DNA of 64,000 nt, from the NCBI RefSeq assembly GCF_039793925.1, contig NZ_JBAMME010000316.1, positions 19,714 to 83,713 on the forward strand. The letters are read 5' to 3'. Shown in pieces: positions 43,118 through 51,845 of this stretch. How positions within the stretch are numbered: the first letter of the stretch is position 1; each line of letters opens with the position of its first letter. The notes under the pieces are model-generated. The model was not told the DNA's origin and searched no databases. It worked only from the letters and a program-made list of their open reading frames with translations. Made by a program: the position numbers and the translations under genes. Source of the DNA: Thermogutta sp039793925. GTDB taxonomy: Bacteria > Planctomycetota > Planctomycetia > Pirellulales > Thermoguttaceae.

Positions 43118-44509
43118 TCACACGTTTTCGGGGATGATGTACGGCGGGCGGTACTCGCGTTTGATGAGCGAGTGGGCTTCGGCAGGTTCCACCGGAAGCT
43201 CTTTGTGAGGATCAAGGACGATCTTCACACCACCCAATCGAAGGCTGATATTCGCGTAGTGAATGAGAAGACCGCTGCGGTATCCTTCTTCCACGTCTGC
43301 ATTGGGCAGTTTGCGCGACTTGATGCATTCAATGAAGTTGGCCTTGTGTTCTGGATCTGGGAATCGCCCATAACGCTGGGCCGTCACAACCGGTTGACGT
43401 GACTTCGGCCGTTCGAAGACCTGCCAACCGCCTCCGTGACGACCGACATACATGACACCCTCCGAACCGTAGATTTCGATGCGGGTGGCGCACTGCGGCC
43501 AGTAGGGAAACATGTCGCTGTTGCGGATTTCAGGATCAATTTTCAACATGTAGGGAGTGTAGAGGGTGAGTTCAAAGGTCACCAGGAGCCCGTCGTACTC
43601 ATACACGGCGATCTGCGTATCCGGTGTCTCCGCAGCCCCCTCGCTATCGAACCTTCCGCCCACGGAGTACACCGTCTTCGGACAGCCAACGCCTAACAAC
43701 CATCGGGCGAGGTCGATCTGATGGCTGGCATCGTTAGCAATATCGCCGCCAGAGTACCTCCAGAAATGATGCCAGTTGTACTGATAGTTGAAGTTGTATC
43801 GGGCTTCGGGGGCGGGGCCATTCCAGATGTCCCAATTGAGACCAGGCGGTGGATCAGTGTCAGGCTTCGGCGGGAAATTCCCCCAGAATTTTTGATTGTA
43901 AATCCGGCACAGGTGAATGCGTCCCAACTTTCCTGAACTGATGTACTCCTTTGCGTCAAAATTGTAGGGGGCGCTCCGATTCTGGGTGCCGATCTGGACC
44001 ACACGCTGATATTTTCGAGCCGCCTCGACCATCTTGCGGGCTTCCCAGATGCTGTGGGACACCGGCTTTTCGACATAGACGTCCTTACCTGCCTGACACG
44101 CCCAAACTGTGCTCAACGCGTGCCAGTGATCCGGTGTGGCCGACACAACGGCATCCACACTCTTATCGTCCAGGGTCTTGCGGAGATCATCGACGATCTT
44201 GGGAGCCGTTCCCTGCGCCTGGGCCACTGTTTTGGCCAGGGCTTCGGCACGGGGTAAAAAGGGGTCACAGACATAGGCGATCCGGCAATCGCCCCGTTCC
44301 AGAAAGCCGCCGGCCAAAGCACTCCCACGACCTCCACAACCCACGATGGCGAGTACCACCCGTTCGTTGGCCGGAGTTTCGGCTACGGAGGTTGCTCGGG
44401 GAAGCAGTGTCCATCCTCCACTGGCGGTTGCTGCGGCACCATGGCGGAGAAATTCCCGGCGAGTGGTGCGTGAACTCACCTGATTTTTGCCAGTTTGTTC
44501 GGACGGCAT
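43118..44509 (-). CDS. Tat-exported Gfo/Idh/MocA-family oxidoreductase
   Basis: A 463-aa protein with a twin-arginine signal (TTRREFLRHGAAATASGGW), an NAD(P)-binding Rossmann domain (VLAIVGCGGRGSALAGGFL) and the DVYVEKPVSHS catalytic Lys motif. A C-terminal beta-sheet domain follows, with NDASHQIDLARWLLG carrying the conserved His/Asp. These enzymes oxidise or epimerise sugars using a tightly bound cofactor. Tat-exported forms are a hallmark of planctomycetes. The start has GGAGGTGAGC upstream. Neighbouring tadA is on the same strand but unrelated in function. Confidence 0.9.
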   Translation of the reverse strand: MPSEQTGKNQVSSRTTRREFLRHGAAATASGGWTLLPRATSVAETPANERVVLAIVGCGGRGSALAGGFLERGDCRIAYVCDPFLPRAEALAKTVAQAQGTAPKIVDDLRKTLDDKSVDAVVSATPDHWHALSTVWACQAGKDVYVEKPVSHSIWEARKMVEAARKYQRVVQIGTQNRSAPYNFDAKEYISSGKLGRIHLCRIYNQKFWGNFPPKPDTDPPPGLNWDIWNGPAPEARYNFNYQYNWHHFWRYSGGDIANDASHQIDLARWLLGVGCPKTVYSVGGRFDSEGAAETPDTQIAVYEYDGLLVTFELTLYTPYMLKIDPEIRNSDMFPYWPQCATRIEIYGSEGVMYVGRHGGGWQVFERPKSRQPVVTAQRYGRFPDPEHKANFIECIKSRKLPNADVEEGYRSGLLIHYANISLRLGGVKIVLDPHKELPVEPAEAHSLIKREYRPPYIIPENV

Positions 44510-44594
44510 AGCTCACCTCCCAATTGACTGAAAACGGCACACGCACAGATTTGCTTTTGCTTTGCGAAGATTTAAATTAATCCGAAAGCTTGAT

Positions 44595-45065
44595 CTATTT
44601 TTTGCCGAGGGCACGCTGTTTTTGAAAGAAGCGACGAATGATCTCGCTACATTTATCCGCGAGAACGCCCGGAATGACCGTGCAGCGGTGGTTGAGCCGG
44701 GAATCCTCCAGGAGTTGATAGAGCGAGCGCACGGCACCGGCCTTGGGATCGTCTGCACCATAGACGACAGTAGGAATTCTGGCTTGCAGAATGGCGCCGG
44801 CACACATGGGACACGGCTCTATCGTGACATAGAGAGTGCATCCTTCCAGCCGCCAGGATCGCAGCGCCTCCGCGGCCTGGGTGATGGCTATCATCTCGGC
44901 ATGAGCTGTGGGATCCCGCAGCCGTTCCCTTTGGTTGTGGGCTGAAGCAATGACCCGGTTTTCATGAACGATCACCGCGCCGATGGGCACCTCGTCCTCT
45001 TCGAACGCCTGCTCGGCCTCGCGAAGAGCCAGCTCCATAAAGCGTTCGTGCGGGTTTATGTCCAT
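44595..45065 (-). CDS. tadA: tRNA adenosine(34) deaminase TadA
   Basis: A protein of about 156 aa of the cytidine/deoxycytidylate deaminase fold. THAEMIA (THAE: zinc His and catalytic Glu) and EPCPMCAGAI (PCxxC zinc Cys pair) are intact, and EVPIGAVIVHENRVI and HNQRERLRDPTAHAE are typical of TadA, which converts A34 to inosine in tRNA-Arg. The open frame extends to TTG 45143; MDINPHERFMELAL at 45065 matches the family start but lacks a Shine-Dalgarno, so ATG 45128 is also possible. Confidence 0.9.
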   Translation of the reverse strand: MDINPHERFMELALREAEQAFEEDEVPIGAVIVHENRVIASAHNQRERLRDPTAHAEMIAITQAAEALRSWRLEGCTLYVTIEPCPMCAGAILQARIPTVVYGADDPKAGAVRSLYQLLEDSRLNHRCTVIPGVLADKCSEIIRRFFQKQRALGKK

Positions 45066-45449
45066 AGGCGATCGCAATTCGAAGGGCAATCCCACTGGGA
45101 AACGTCCTGGTTGTTGGGGAGAAATCATCACAGGAAGACGCAAGTCGGTTTGTCAAACAGGAAGTCTAACGATCGATGATGCCCGCAGAGTTGCCTTGGT
45201 CCGTCGGGAATTATAAAGCAACATGGGGAGGGGTTCCACCGACCGGCGAACATCTTGTGCCTATTTTCGCCTCCAATGAACGATGGATGGGGAGGGTTGT
45301 GGAATGAATGGACGTTCCCATCTAAAATGGGGGAACGCCAGGGGCCAATTGGCAAGCAAAATCGGCGATGAGAATGCGAGGGACGGGAGAGCCCAGCACC
45401 TCATCAGGTTGGATGTCCGAAGATTGATCTTTTCAATTTGAGGGACGTT
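45066..45449. other. Divergent region between tadA and the sugar isomerase-like gene
   Basis: About 380 bases holding the two upstream regions. If tadA starts at 45128 or 45143 its first codons fall here. No promoter motif or hairpin stands out. Confidence 0.4.
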
Positions 45450-46292
45450 ATGCGGTTCGCTATTTGCAATGAAACTTTTCAAGATCGGTCACTGGAAGAT
45501 GGGTTTGCCCTCGCTGCTGACTGCGGTTATGAGGGCATCGAGATCGCGCCGTTTACGCTTGCTGAGCGGGTGACTGATCTGTCGTCGCAGCGGCGAACGG
45601 AAATCCGGCAGGCCATCGAAAAGGCGGGGCTCAAAACTGTGGGGCTCCACTGGCTGCTGGCCAAGACGGAAGGTTTTCATCTCACCTCTCCCGACGAAAC
45701 AGTTCGCCAGCGAACCGCCGAATACCTCTGTGAACTTGCGCGATGCTGTGCCGATCTCGGCGGCACCATCCTGGTTTTTGGTTCGCCCCAGCAACGAAAT
45801 GTTCTTGCCCACGTCACCCGGGCTAAAGCCGAAGACTACGCTGTGGAGGTCTTCGAAAAGCTGATTCCGGAATTGGAACGCACCAATACCATCCTCGCTC
45901 TGGAACCGTTGGGTATCCAGGAAACCAATTTCGTGAACACGGCGGAGGAGGCCGTCGCGATCATCAACAAATTAAAGTCGCCACACGTGCAATTGCACCT
46001 GGACTGCAAAGCGATGTGCAGCGAAGCGACGCCTATTCCCACTCTCTTGCGAATGTTCCGCGAGTATCTGGTCCACTTTCATGCGAACGATCCGAATCGC
46101 CTGGGTCCAGGCTTTGGTGAGCTCGATTTCGTGCCGATCTTTGAAGCTCTCCTTGATATCAGCTATCGGGGCTGGGTTTCGGTGGAAGTTTTTGATTACA
46201 CACCTGGCCCGGAACGCATTGCTCGGGAAAGTCTCCAGTACATGCTCCGTTGTTTGGAGCAGGCGCAGCGGGTCCGTGCCGGGCAAGCATGA
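45450..46292 (+). CDS. Sugar phosphate isomerase/epimerase-family TIM barrel
   Basis: A protein of about 280 aa of the xylose-isomerase-like (AP endonuclease 2) TIM-barrel family. The likely metal ligands are Glu in LALEPLG, Asp in QLHLDCKAM, His in VHFHANDPN and Glu in VSVEVFDY. DGFALAADCGYEGIEIAPF is the usual first barrel element. Members include hydroxypyruvate isomerase, tagatose epimerase and inosose dehydratase; the exact substrate is open. There is no signal peptide, so it is cytoplasmic. ATG 45450 has GAGGG 5 bases upstream. Confidence 0.83.
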   Translation: MRFAICNETFQDRSLEDGFALAADCGYEGIEIAPFTLAERVTDLSSQRRTEIRQAIEKAGLKTVGLHWLLAKTEGFHLTSPDETVRQRTAEYLCELARCCADLGGTILVFGSPQQRNVLAHVTRAKAEDYAVEVFEKLIPELERTNTILALEPLGIQETNFVNTAEEAVAIINKLKSPHVQLHLDCKAMCSEATPIPTLLRMFREYLVHFHANDPNRLGPGFGELDFVPIFEALLDISYRGWVSVEVFDYTPGPERIARESLQYMLRCLEQAQRVRAGQA

Positions 46293-46429
46293 CGGTTCGA
46301 CGTAGTAATCGCCACTGGGGAAACGGCACCATCCTTCCGGTCACATTGGACGTTTGTCAAACCGGCACAGCCACGCGATCGATAATCGCCCGCTAAAGGA
46401 TGTCACGTGGGCTACTGTGCCCCGTCAGG

Positions 46430-46999
46430 CTATTCGGCGGGTTTTTCACCGGGGCCAAGCAGACGCCCGGTCCGCTTGTCCCAGAGGATGGTGCGAGTGT
46501 TCATCCGGTGCTTACCGTGGCAGTCGGTGCACACGAGTTTATCTGGATTGGTGATCTCGCGGCAGCGCTTCAGATAGGTGGCCACCACTAGCTTGGCGGG
46601 CACGTTATGCGTGGGATGGCATTCCCGACAGGCGCGATCAATTTCCGATCGCGGGAACATGCGGTCCGGTGGGGTCGTGTTGTTTTCGTCGCTGCGGTGA
46701 TCAAAACTTTCGCCGTGACACTTAACACACCCCACGCCAGCCCTGGCATGCCGCCGGCTCAGCGGTTCTTCCTCAAAATTGGCATGACAGACGAGGCAGG
46801 GCGAGTTGTCCGCCGCGGCAGGTTTGTTCTCGCTCGCAGCACGGTCCGAAGACGGTGTCGATCCACCTTCGGGAAGAAACACCATTCCGGAAAGGATTGG
46901 TGTACTCCATGCCAGGATCGCTCCCACCACGAGCGCCAGACTCGTCCCGTACGGCAGCTTAGGAAAGAACGGCTCCACTTTGCTCATGCCTCGGACCAT
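46430..46999 (-). CDS. Membrane-anchored tetrahaem cytochrome c
   Basis: A protein of about 189 aa. An N-terminal membrane helix (YGTSLALVVGAILAWSTPILSGMVF) is followed by four CxxCH motifs: CLVCH, CVKCH, CRECH and CTDCH, with extra His residues (SRRHARAG, CHPTHN, HGKHRMN) as likely distal ligands. The layout suits a NapC/NrfH-like or cytochrome c3-like periplasmic electron carrier, but the family is not certain. The start has GAGGAGGTGA upstream. The gene lies 44 bases after a sulfatase gene on the same strand, which does not suggest its redox partner. Confidence 0.82.
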   Translation of the reverse strand: MVRGMSKVEPFFPKLPYGTSLALVVGAILAWSTPILSGMVFLPEGGSTPSSDRAASENKPAAADNSPCLVCHANFEEEPLSRRHARAGVGCVKCHGESFDHRSDENNTTPPDRMFPRSEIDRACRECHPTHNVPAKLVVATYLKRCREITNPDKLVCTDCHGKHRMNTRTILWDKRTGRLLGPGEKPAE

Positions 47000-47043
47000 G
47001 CAGTCACCTCCTCGGAGCAATTTCACACGATGTCAGCGTGTGA

Positions 47044-48636
47044 CTATTGAAGCGGCTGCGGCTCAAAATCGTCCGGATTGACCCATCCGGCACGGAGTTT
47101 CTCCCCTTTCATAAAGCGTTCATAGAAATTGCGCGTTCGAGGGTCAACATAGGGGTACTGCTCGAACAGGGAGCCCTGTCCAAACATGCGGGGATCACCC
47201 TCTTCGCGGAGACGTTTTTCCATTTTCTCGGCCAGCCGGCGGGCGACCTCGGGAAAGTCCGCAATCCGGTTTGCGCTACAATCGGGATCTTCTTTAATGT
47301 TGTAGAGTTCCTCGCGGGGCCTTTTTCCAAAGCAGGCCTGCCACCACGAAACATTCCGACCTGCCCGCCGGGCGTGGAGGATTTCGGTCTTGGTTGGGCT
47401 GCCATCACAGTTGAGATAGCCGGTTTCCGGATTACCCGCGGGCCAGCGATCCGGTTCGAAGTTCCGCAGATACAGCCAGTCGCCATCCAGGATACCGCGA
47501 ATCGGGTAGCCACCATCATGGGGACGTCCGACGTCGTGACGTTCCTTCCCCAGCAATACGAATGTCCTTTGGGGATCGACCTGACCGGACTGTTCACTGG
47601 TCAAGATGTTGACGAAACTCTTCCCGGTGATGGGAGCCATTCCCGACTGCGATGGTTCCACGCCCGCCAGTTCCAGGAACGTTGGTGCAAAATCAGCGAA
47701 ACTGATGATGTCATCAACGACCCGACCGGGGCGAACAATGCCCTTTTTCCACATGATGGCCAGTGGCATATGGTTGGAAAGTTCGTAGCATTGGCCTTTG
47801 ATACGGGGAAAAGGCATGCCGTTATCGGAGGTCACAATGACCACGGTGTTCTCGAGTTGGCCATTTTCCTCGAGAATTCGCAGCATCATTTGAAGATGTT
47901 TGTCGAAGTATTCCACCTCATAAGCATAGTCGAGCAAGTCGGTGCGGACCGTGTCGCTATCCGGCCAGTAGGAGGGAATCCAGTCCACATCGGTCAGCGG
48001 TTTGTTGGCCAATCGCGGGCCGCTCCCAAATTCATAGGCCCGGTGCGGTTCTGTGGATCCGTACCAGAAGAACCAGGGGCGGTCTTTAGGACAGGCGGAA
48101 AGGAAGTCGGCGAAATTCGCCGCATAATCATTCCGCGAGATGGCAGAAGTGGGCGGTTTGGTCGTATGGCGATCAAAGGACTGACCTGTCAGCAGCCGCG
48201 GCTGGCCATTGGCGTCCTTTGCCTGGCCGGGGCCCCATCCCTTGCCCGTTTTGCCCACAAAATACCCGTGCTCTTTAAGAACCTCGGTGAAAACCTTGAA
48301 TTCCAAAGGAAACTCGCAATTGTGATTGCACGCCTCTTTAAGCTGCCATGAGTTTCGCCCTGTCAAAATGATGGACCGGCTGGGCGCACACTTGGCATTC
48401 GGGGTGTAAGCCCGGGTGAAGAGAATTCCTTCTTTTGCCACGCGATCAAAACCGGGCGTGTTCACCCAGCGGCAACCGTAAATACTCGCGTGGGGATAGG
48501 ACCAGTCGTCGGCAATACAGAAAAGAATGTTCGGCCGCGGGTGTGGTACCTCTCCGGCAGTTGTAGCGGGGATGGCTAATCCGAAAGCAATCGCCAACCA
48601 TCCGACACTCCGGTATGAACACCTGCGAACGCTCAT
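47044..48636 (-). CDS. Secreted sulfatase
   Basis: A protein of about 530 aa of the type I (formylglycine) sulfatase family. A signal peptide (about VGWLAIAFGLAIPATTAGE) precedes NILFCIADDWSYP (metal Asp pair), AKCAPSRSIILTGRN (CxPSR, Cys converted to formylglycine) and VTSDNGMPFP (DN metal ligands). Members cleave sulfate esters of polysaccharides, a group strongly expanded in planctomycetes. ATG 48636 has GGGGAGG upstream; the frame runs to 48732 without a signal. The substrate is unknown. The maturation enzyme is not in the window. Confidence 0.92.
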   Translation of the reverse strand: MSVRRCSYRSVGWLAIAFGLAIPATTAGEVPHPRPNILFCIADDWSYPHASIYGCRWVNTPGFDRVAKEGILFTRAYTPNAKCAPSRSIILTGRNSWQLKEACNHNCEFPLEFKVFTEVLKEHGYFVGKTGKGWGPGQAKDANGQPRLLTGQSFDRHTTKPPTSAISRNDYAANFADFLSACPKDRPWFFWYGSTEPHRAYEFGSGPRLANKPLTDVDWIPSYWPDSDTVRTDLLDYAYEVEYFDKHLQMMLRILEENGQLENTVVIVTSDNGMPFPRIKGQCYELSNHMPLAIMWKKGIVRPGRVVDDIISFADFAPTFLELAGVEPSQSGMAPITGKSFVNILTSEQSGQVDPQRTFVLLGKERHDVGRPHDGGYPIRGILDGDWLYLRNFEPDRWPAGNPETGYLNCDGSPTKTEILHARRAGRNVSWWQACFGKRPREELYNIKEDPDCSANRIADFPEVARRLAEKMEKRLREEGDPRMFGQGSLFEQYPYVDPRTRNFYERFMKGEKLRAGWVNPDDFEPQPLQ

Positions 48637-48739
48637 GAGTGATCCTCCCCAGTAACCCGGAGCCTGATTGTGATTGACGGTGTGCGCAAGCAAGCCCGAA
48701 AAGCCGCACTTGCATGATAGTGTGCCGATCAAACTCTGA

Positions 48740-50326
48740 CTACCCAGTGTTCCCCTCTTTTACTGGGGTGGGCTTTTTGCCCGCTTTTTGGAGAAGACGT
48801 TGCTGGATGGTCGTGAAAAATGGTTGGTGGGGGTCGAGCTTGATAGCCTGCTCGATGGCCCCAATGGCCTCGTCAATACGGCCAACGGCCTCCAGGGCTT
48901 CTGCCAGAAGCTGAAAATTGACGGCAACAGGCTGGAGCTTCACAACCTTTTCCGCCAGCGGTACGGCTTGCTCGGTTTTTCGCTGGGCATCTATGTACAG
49001 TCTGGCCAGCATTGCCAGTGGGAGGGGATTTTCCGGAAAACGATGGACCGCCTCTTGAAGGATCGCTTCCGTTTTATCGAAGTCGCGCCGACCACCGTAG
49101 CAAGTTGCCAGACCGACGTAAATCTGCAGGTTATCTGGTTCCGCACGAAGCCACTCTTCGAGCGCTTTTTCCATCTGCGAATAACGCTTCTGCTCTTGGT
49201 AAAAGGCGACCAGCGCTCGGTGAGCCTCGTGACAGTTGGGATCGAGGGCGATGGCCCGACGCAGATAAATCTCCGTGCGAATGAAATCGCGATACACGTA
49301 ATACATTTTGGCCGCTTTGGTTTCGAGCAAGGCCACATCCGTCAGCAGTTTTTCGATGTCTGGAGGAGTCAAGTTAGCTCGGGTTGATTGTTTGATCGGC
49401 TGTTTTGAGACTATCGCGTTTTCTGCCTGTTCGAGATACCTCTGCGCCTGGTCGGAATTCCCTTGCGCGGCGGCCAAATCGGCGCGGAGTTGGGCCAGTT
49501 CTGGGTCAACAAGATGACTGGGGATGGCTTCCAGTAACTTTTCCGCCTCGGCGTACTGCCCCAATCGTAAAAGGATCTTTACCCGAAGTTTCTGAACTTT
49601 AAGCGAGGGATTCGGGTTGAGGGAAGCATACTCCTCGAGGACGGCGACCGCCTCTTCGTCTTTTCCCTGGGCGCTCAACGCGTCGACCAGGTGAAGATAT
49701 CCGAACTCTTGTTTGGGTGCCAGTTCCACAGCTGATCGTGCCAGGCGGACAATCTCGTCATAATCCTTGCGTTTAGTCGCTAGTTGGATGAGGGCCTCGT
49801 AAGCATCGAGAAAGCGGTTGTCCATGGCAAGGACTTTCCGCCAGGTTTGTTCTGCCTCACTGTCCTGGTTTGTCAGCATTTGCCAAGCGGCCAGGATGGC
49901 CTGCGCCAGGGGGCTTTCCGGATAGCGCTGCACTGCCGAGGTGGCCACCATTTCGGCCTCCTCGAGAAGGGCTTCCCGACTTTTCGCCACGGAGGCGGGA
50001 AACTCATCCTCGGTGGGTGGAGCAATTCTTCCGTGAGATTCCGATGGTGATGCTGCGGCGGCCAGCATGGTCTCCCGTGGCGAGAGGACTCCCTCTCCAA
50101 GTGGCATTGGCGGAGCAGAGCTTGGCTGCTTCGTCATATTCCGGACCTGTGCCGTTTGTCCGGGTAAAGCGGACGGTTTGGGAAGTGTTTCTTCGCTGCC
50201 TGTGCTCCTGTGCGAGGTGGAGCCCACCGACAGCCACCCGGGCAGCATCCCGAGTGCAAAAAGAAGAAGGAGAAAGGCCACCGGATATCGCATTGTGGAT
50301 GAGGAATCGGAACGCGCGGCTGTCAT
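48740..50326 (-). CDS. Tetratricopeptide-repeat protein with signal peptide
   Basis: A protein of about 528 aa. An N-terminal hydrophobic segment (YPVAFLLLLFALGMLPGWL) is followed by a Ser/Pro/Thr-rich linker and then, from about residue 110, many 34-residue TPR units (for example ATSAVQRYPESPLAQAILA, YLRRAIALDPNCHEAHRALV and AIEQAIKLDPHQPFFTTIQ). It is a protein-interaction scaffold, probably periplasmic or membrane-tethered. ATG 50326 or 50293 are possible starts, neither with a clear ribosome binding site. It is followed 3' by the sulfatase gene after about 100 bases. No specific role can be given. Confidence 0.82.
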   Translation of the reverse strand: MTAARSDSSSTMRYPVAFLLLLFALGMLPGWLSVGSTSHRSTGSEETLPKPSALPGQTAQVRNMTKQPSSAPPMPLGEGVLSPRETMLAAAASPSESHGRIAPPTEDEFPASVAKSREALLEEAEMVATSAVQRYPESPLAQAILAAWQMLTNQDSEAEQTWRKVLAMDNRFLDAYEALIQLATKRKDYDEIVRLARSAVELAPKQEFGYLHLVDALSAQGKDEEAVAVLEEYASLNPNPSLKVQKLRVKILLRLGQYAEAEKLLEAIPSHLVDPELAQLRADLAAAQGNSDQAQRYLEQAENAIVSKQPIKQSTRANLTPPDIEKLLTDVALLETKAAKMYYVYRDFIRTEIYLRRAIALDPNCHEAHRALVAFYQEQKRYSQMEKALEEWLRAEPDNLQIYVGLATCYGGRRDFDKTEAILQEAVHRFPENPLPLAMLARLYIDAQRKTEQAVPLAEKVVKLQPVAVNFQLLAEALEAVGRIDEAIGAIEQAIKLDPHQPFFTTIQQRLLQKAGKKPTPVKEGNTG

Positions 50327-50424
50327 GGTGCGCCCAGGTCTCAACGAGGTCAGCGACGTCGGCTATCGCTTTGATTGCCAAGGTAAACGAGGCCCGTACG
50401 GAGCCCGATTTTCCTCCATCGATT

Positions 50425-51639
50425 TTAATCGAAAGTGCGAACCGGAACAGCTTTTCCTCCTTGTTCCGCCGAGACGTAGGCGCTGTAAATGGTAGAAATA
50501 GCGTCGGCGGCCAGTCGGCTATCGCTTTCCAGAGGTTCGCCGTAGGCAATGGTCCGATAAAAGGCTTCGATCTCCTGCGGGTAACCGGTCATCCAGTCTT
50601 CGTCCGGAGAAGTGAACGCCCACCCCTGTTTCGTACCGATCTTTTCCACGACATAGATATCCTTGAAATACTCTTCGCGTGGATTGTACGTCAACATTGC
50701 AGTGTTGGGGTTGATATTGCAGATGGTGCGATGGTTGTTGGCACAGACCTCCAGCCAGTTATGAACCCCACCCAGCACGATATCGGAGGCGAACACGGTG
50801 GCGATCATTCCGTCATCGAACTCAACGTGGATCATTGAAAAATCGTCGATGTCGTAGTAATCGCACCGAATGTGGCCCATGTCCACAAAGGTGGGCAGTC
50901 GAGTGATGGCGTGCGTCCGTGCGGAGACTGTTTTTGGTCGGATTGGCCGCCCCAACCGCGTGCGGCCTTCCACACGTTTTAAGTAAAGCGCGGCTGTTAG
51001 GGGATGGCATCCCTTGCCAATGAGGACACCGCCACCGCAGAATTTCCAAAAGGCATATTCTTCGGAGTGGGAACCGCTGTGCGCTTCCTCCCCGTGAATC
51101 CAAAGAATCTGCCCCTTGGTTTTTTCCAGGATTTCCCGTTCCTTTTGAATTGAGGGGGCGTACACCCAATTTTCCGCATACAGCAGCCGTCCTCGGCTGG
51201 CGGCTTCGGCTTCCAGAATTCGCTCCACACTGGCCAGTGCCGCATCAAGTGCCACCTGTTTGGGGAATCGATCTCCATGGAAATCGGGTGAACCGTCCCC
51301 GAAATAACCCGTCAGGGGCTTTTCGCAGATGACGAATTTGTCCCGTTTGAGCGCAGCTATAGAGAACGGTTCATGCGTAACGGGGGGCGTGCAAATGTGC
51401 ACTGCTTCCACCTCATCGAGGAGCGCTTCGAGCGACGGGAACGCACGAATCCCCCGCGCGGCGGCGAATTGTTCGGCAGCCGTCTGATTCCGGGAGTACA
51501 CGCCGACCACTTTCACATCTGTGCCGTAAACCTTCTGAATGGAGTGGAAATGAAAGGTCGCTGAAAAACCGGATCCCACAATACCGGCGCGGACGGTTTT
51601 CTTTTCTGGGGAAGGGGTTGCGTGTTCGATCTGCGTCAT
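50425..51639 (-). CDS. Gfo/Idh/MocA-family oxidoreductase, cytoplasmic
   Basis: A 404-aa dehydrogenase with no signal peptide. VRAGIVGSGFSATFHFHSIQ is the NAD(P)-binding start, CEKPLTGYFGDGSPDF the catalytic Lys region, and CGGGVLIGKGCHPLTAALYL the conserved His region of the C-terminal domain. It differs from the Tat-exported relative at 43118-44509, so it is probably an intracellular sugar or inositol dehydrogenase. It lies between the TPR protein gene and the feo operon on the same strand, about 200 bases from feoB. Confidence 0.88.
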   Translation of the reverse strand: MTQIEHATPSPEKKTVRAGIVGSGFSATFHFHSIQKVYGTDVKVVGVYSRNQTAAEQFAAARGIRAFPSLEALLDEVEAVHICTPPVTHEPFSIAALKRDKFVICEKPLTGYFGDGSPDFHGDRFPKQVALDAALASVERILEAEAASRGRLLYAENWVYAPSIQKEREILEKTKGQILWIHGEEAHSGSHSEEYAFWKFCGGGVLIGKGCHPLTAALYLKRVEGRTRLGRPIRPKTVSARTHAITRLPTFVDMGHIRCDYYDIDDFSMIHVEFDDGMIATVFASDIVLGGVHNWLEVCANNHRTICNINPNTAMLTYNPREEYFKDIYVVEKIGTKQGWAFTSPDEDWMTGYPQEIEAFYRTIAYGEPLESDSRLAADAISTIYSAYVSAEQGGKAVPVRTFD

Positions 51640-51845
51640 GGCTTTGGAAAATCTCTACCAGAATCCTCATCGATCAAATCCACAAGAGTTCGAGAAAACT
51701 CAGTTTACAGGTGACATCCTAAATGTACCAGCTTGGCGTGGTACAAGACTCGCCCAAGGTCCAATGGGGCGAAGTTTGGCGAATTGCAGATTATCGGCAT
51801 TTGGGAGGCTGGTCGTCGAGTTGCGGGCCGTGGAGCCAAACGTCG

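Noticed and set aside
47047..48351. Long plus-strand frame opposite the sulfatase gene
   Set aside because: Antisense shadow; the sulfatase on the other strand has all catalytic motifs.
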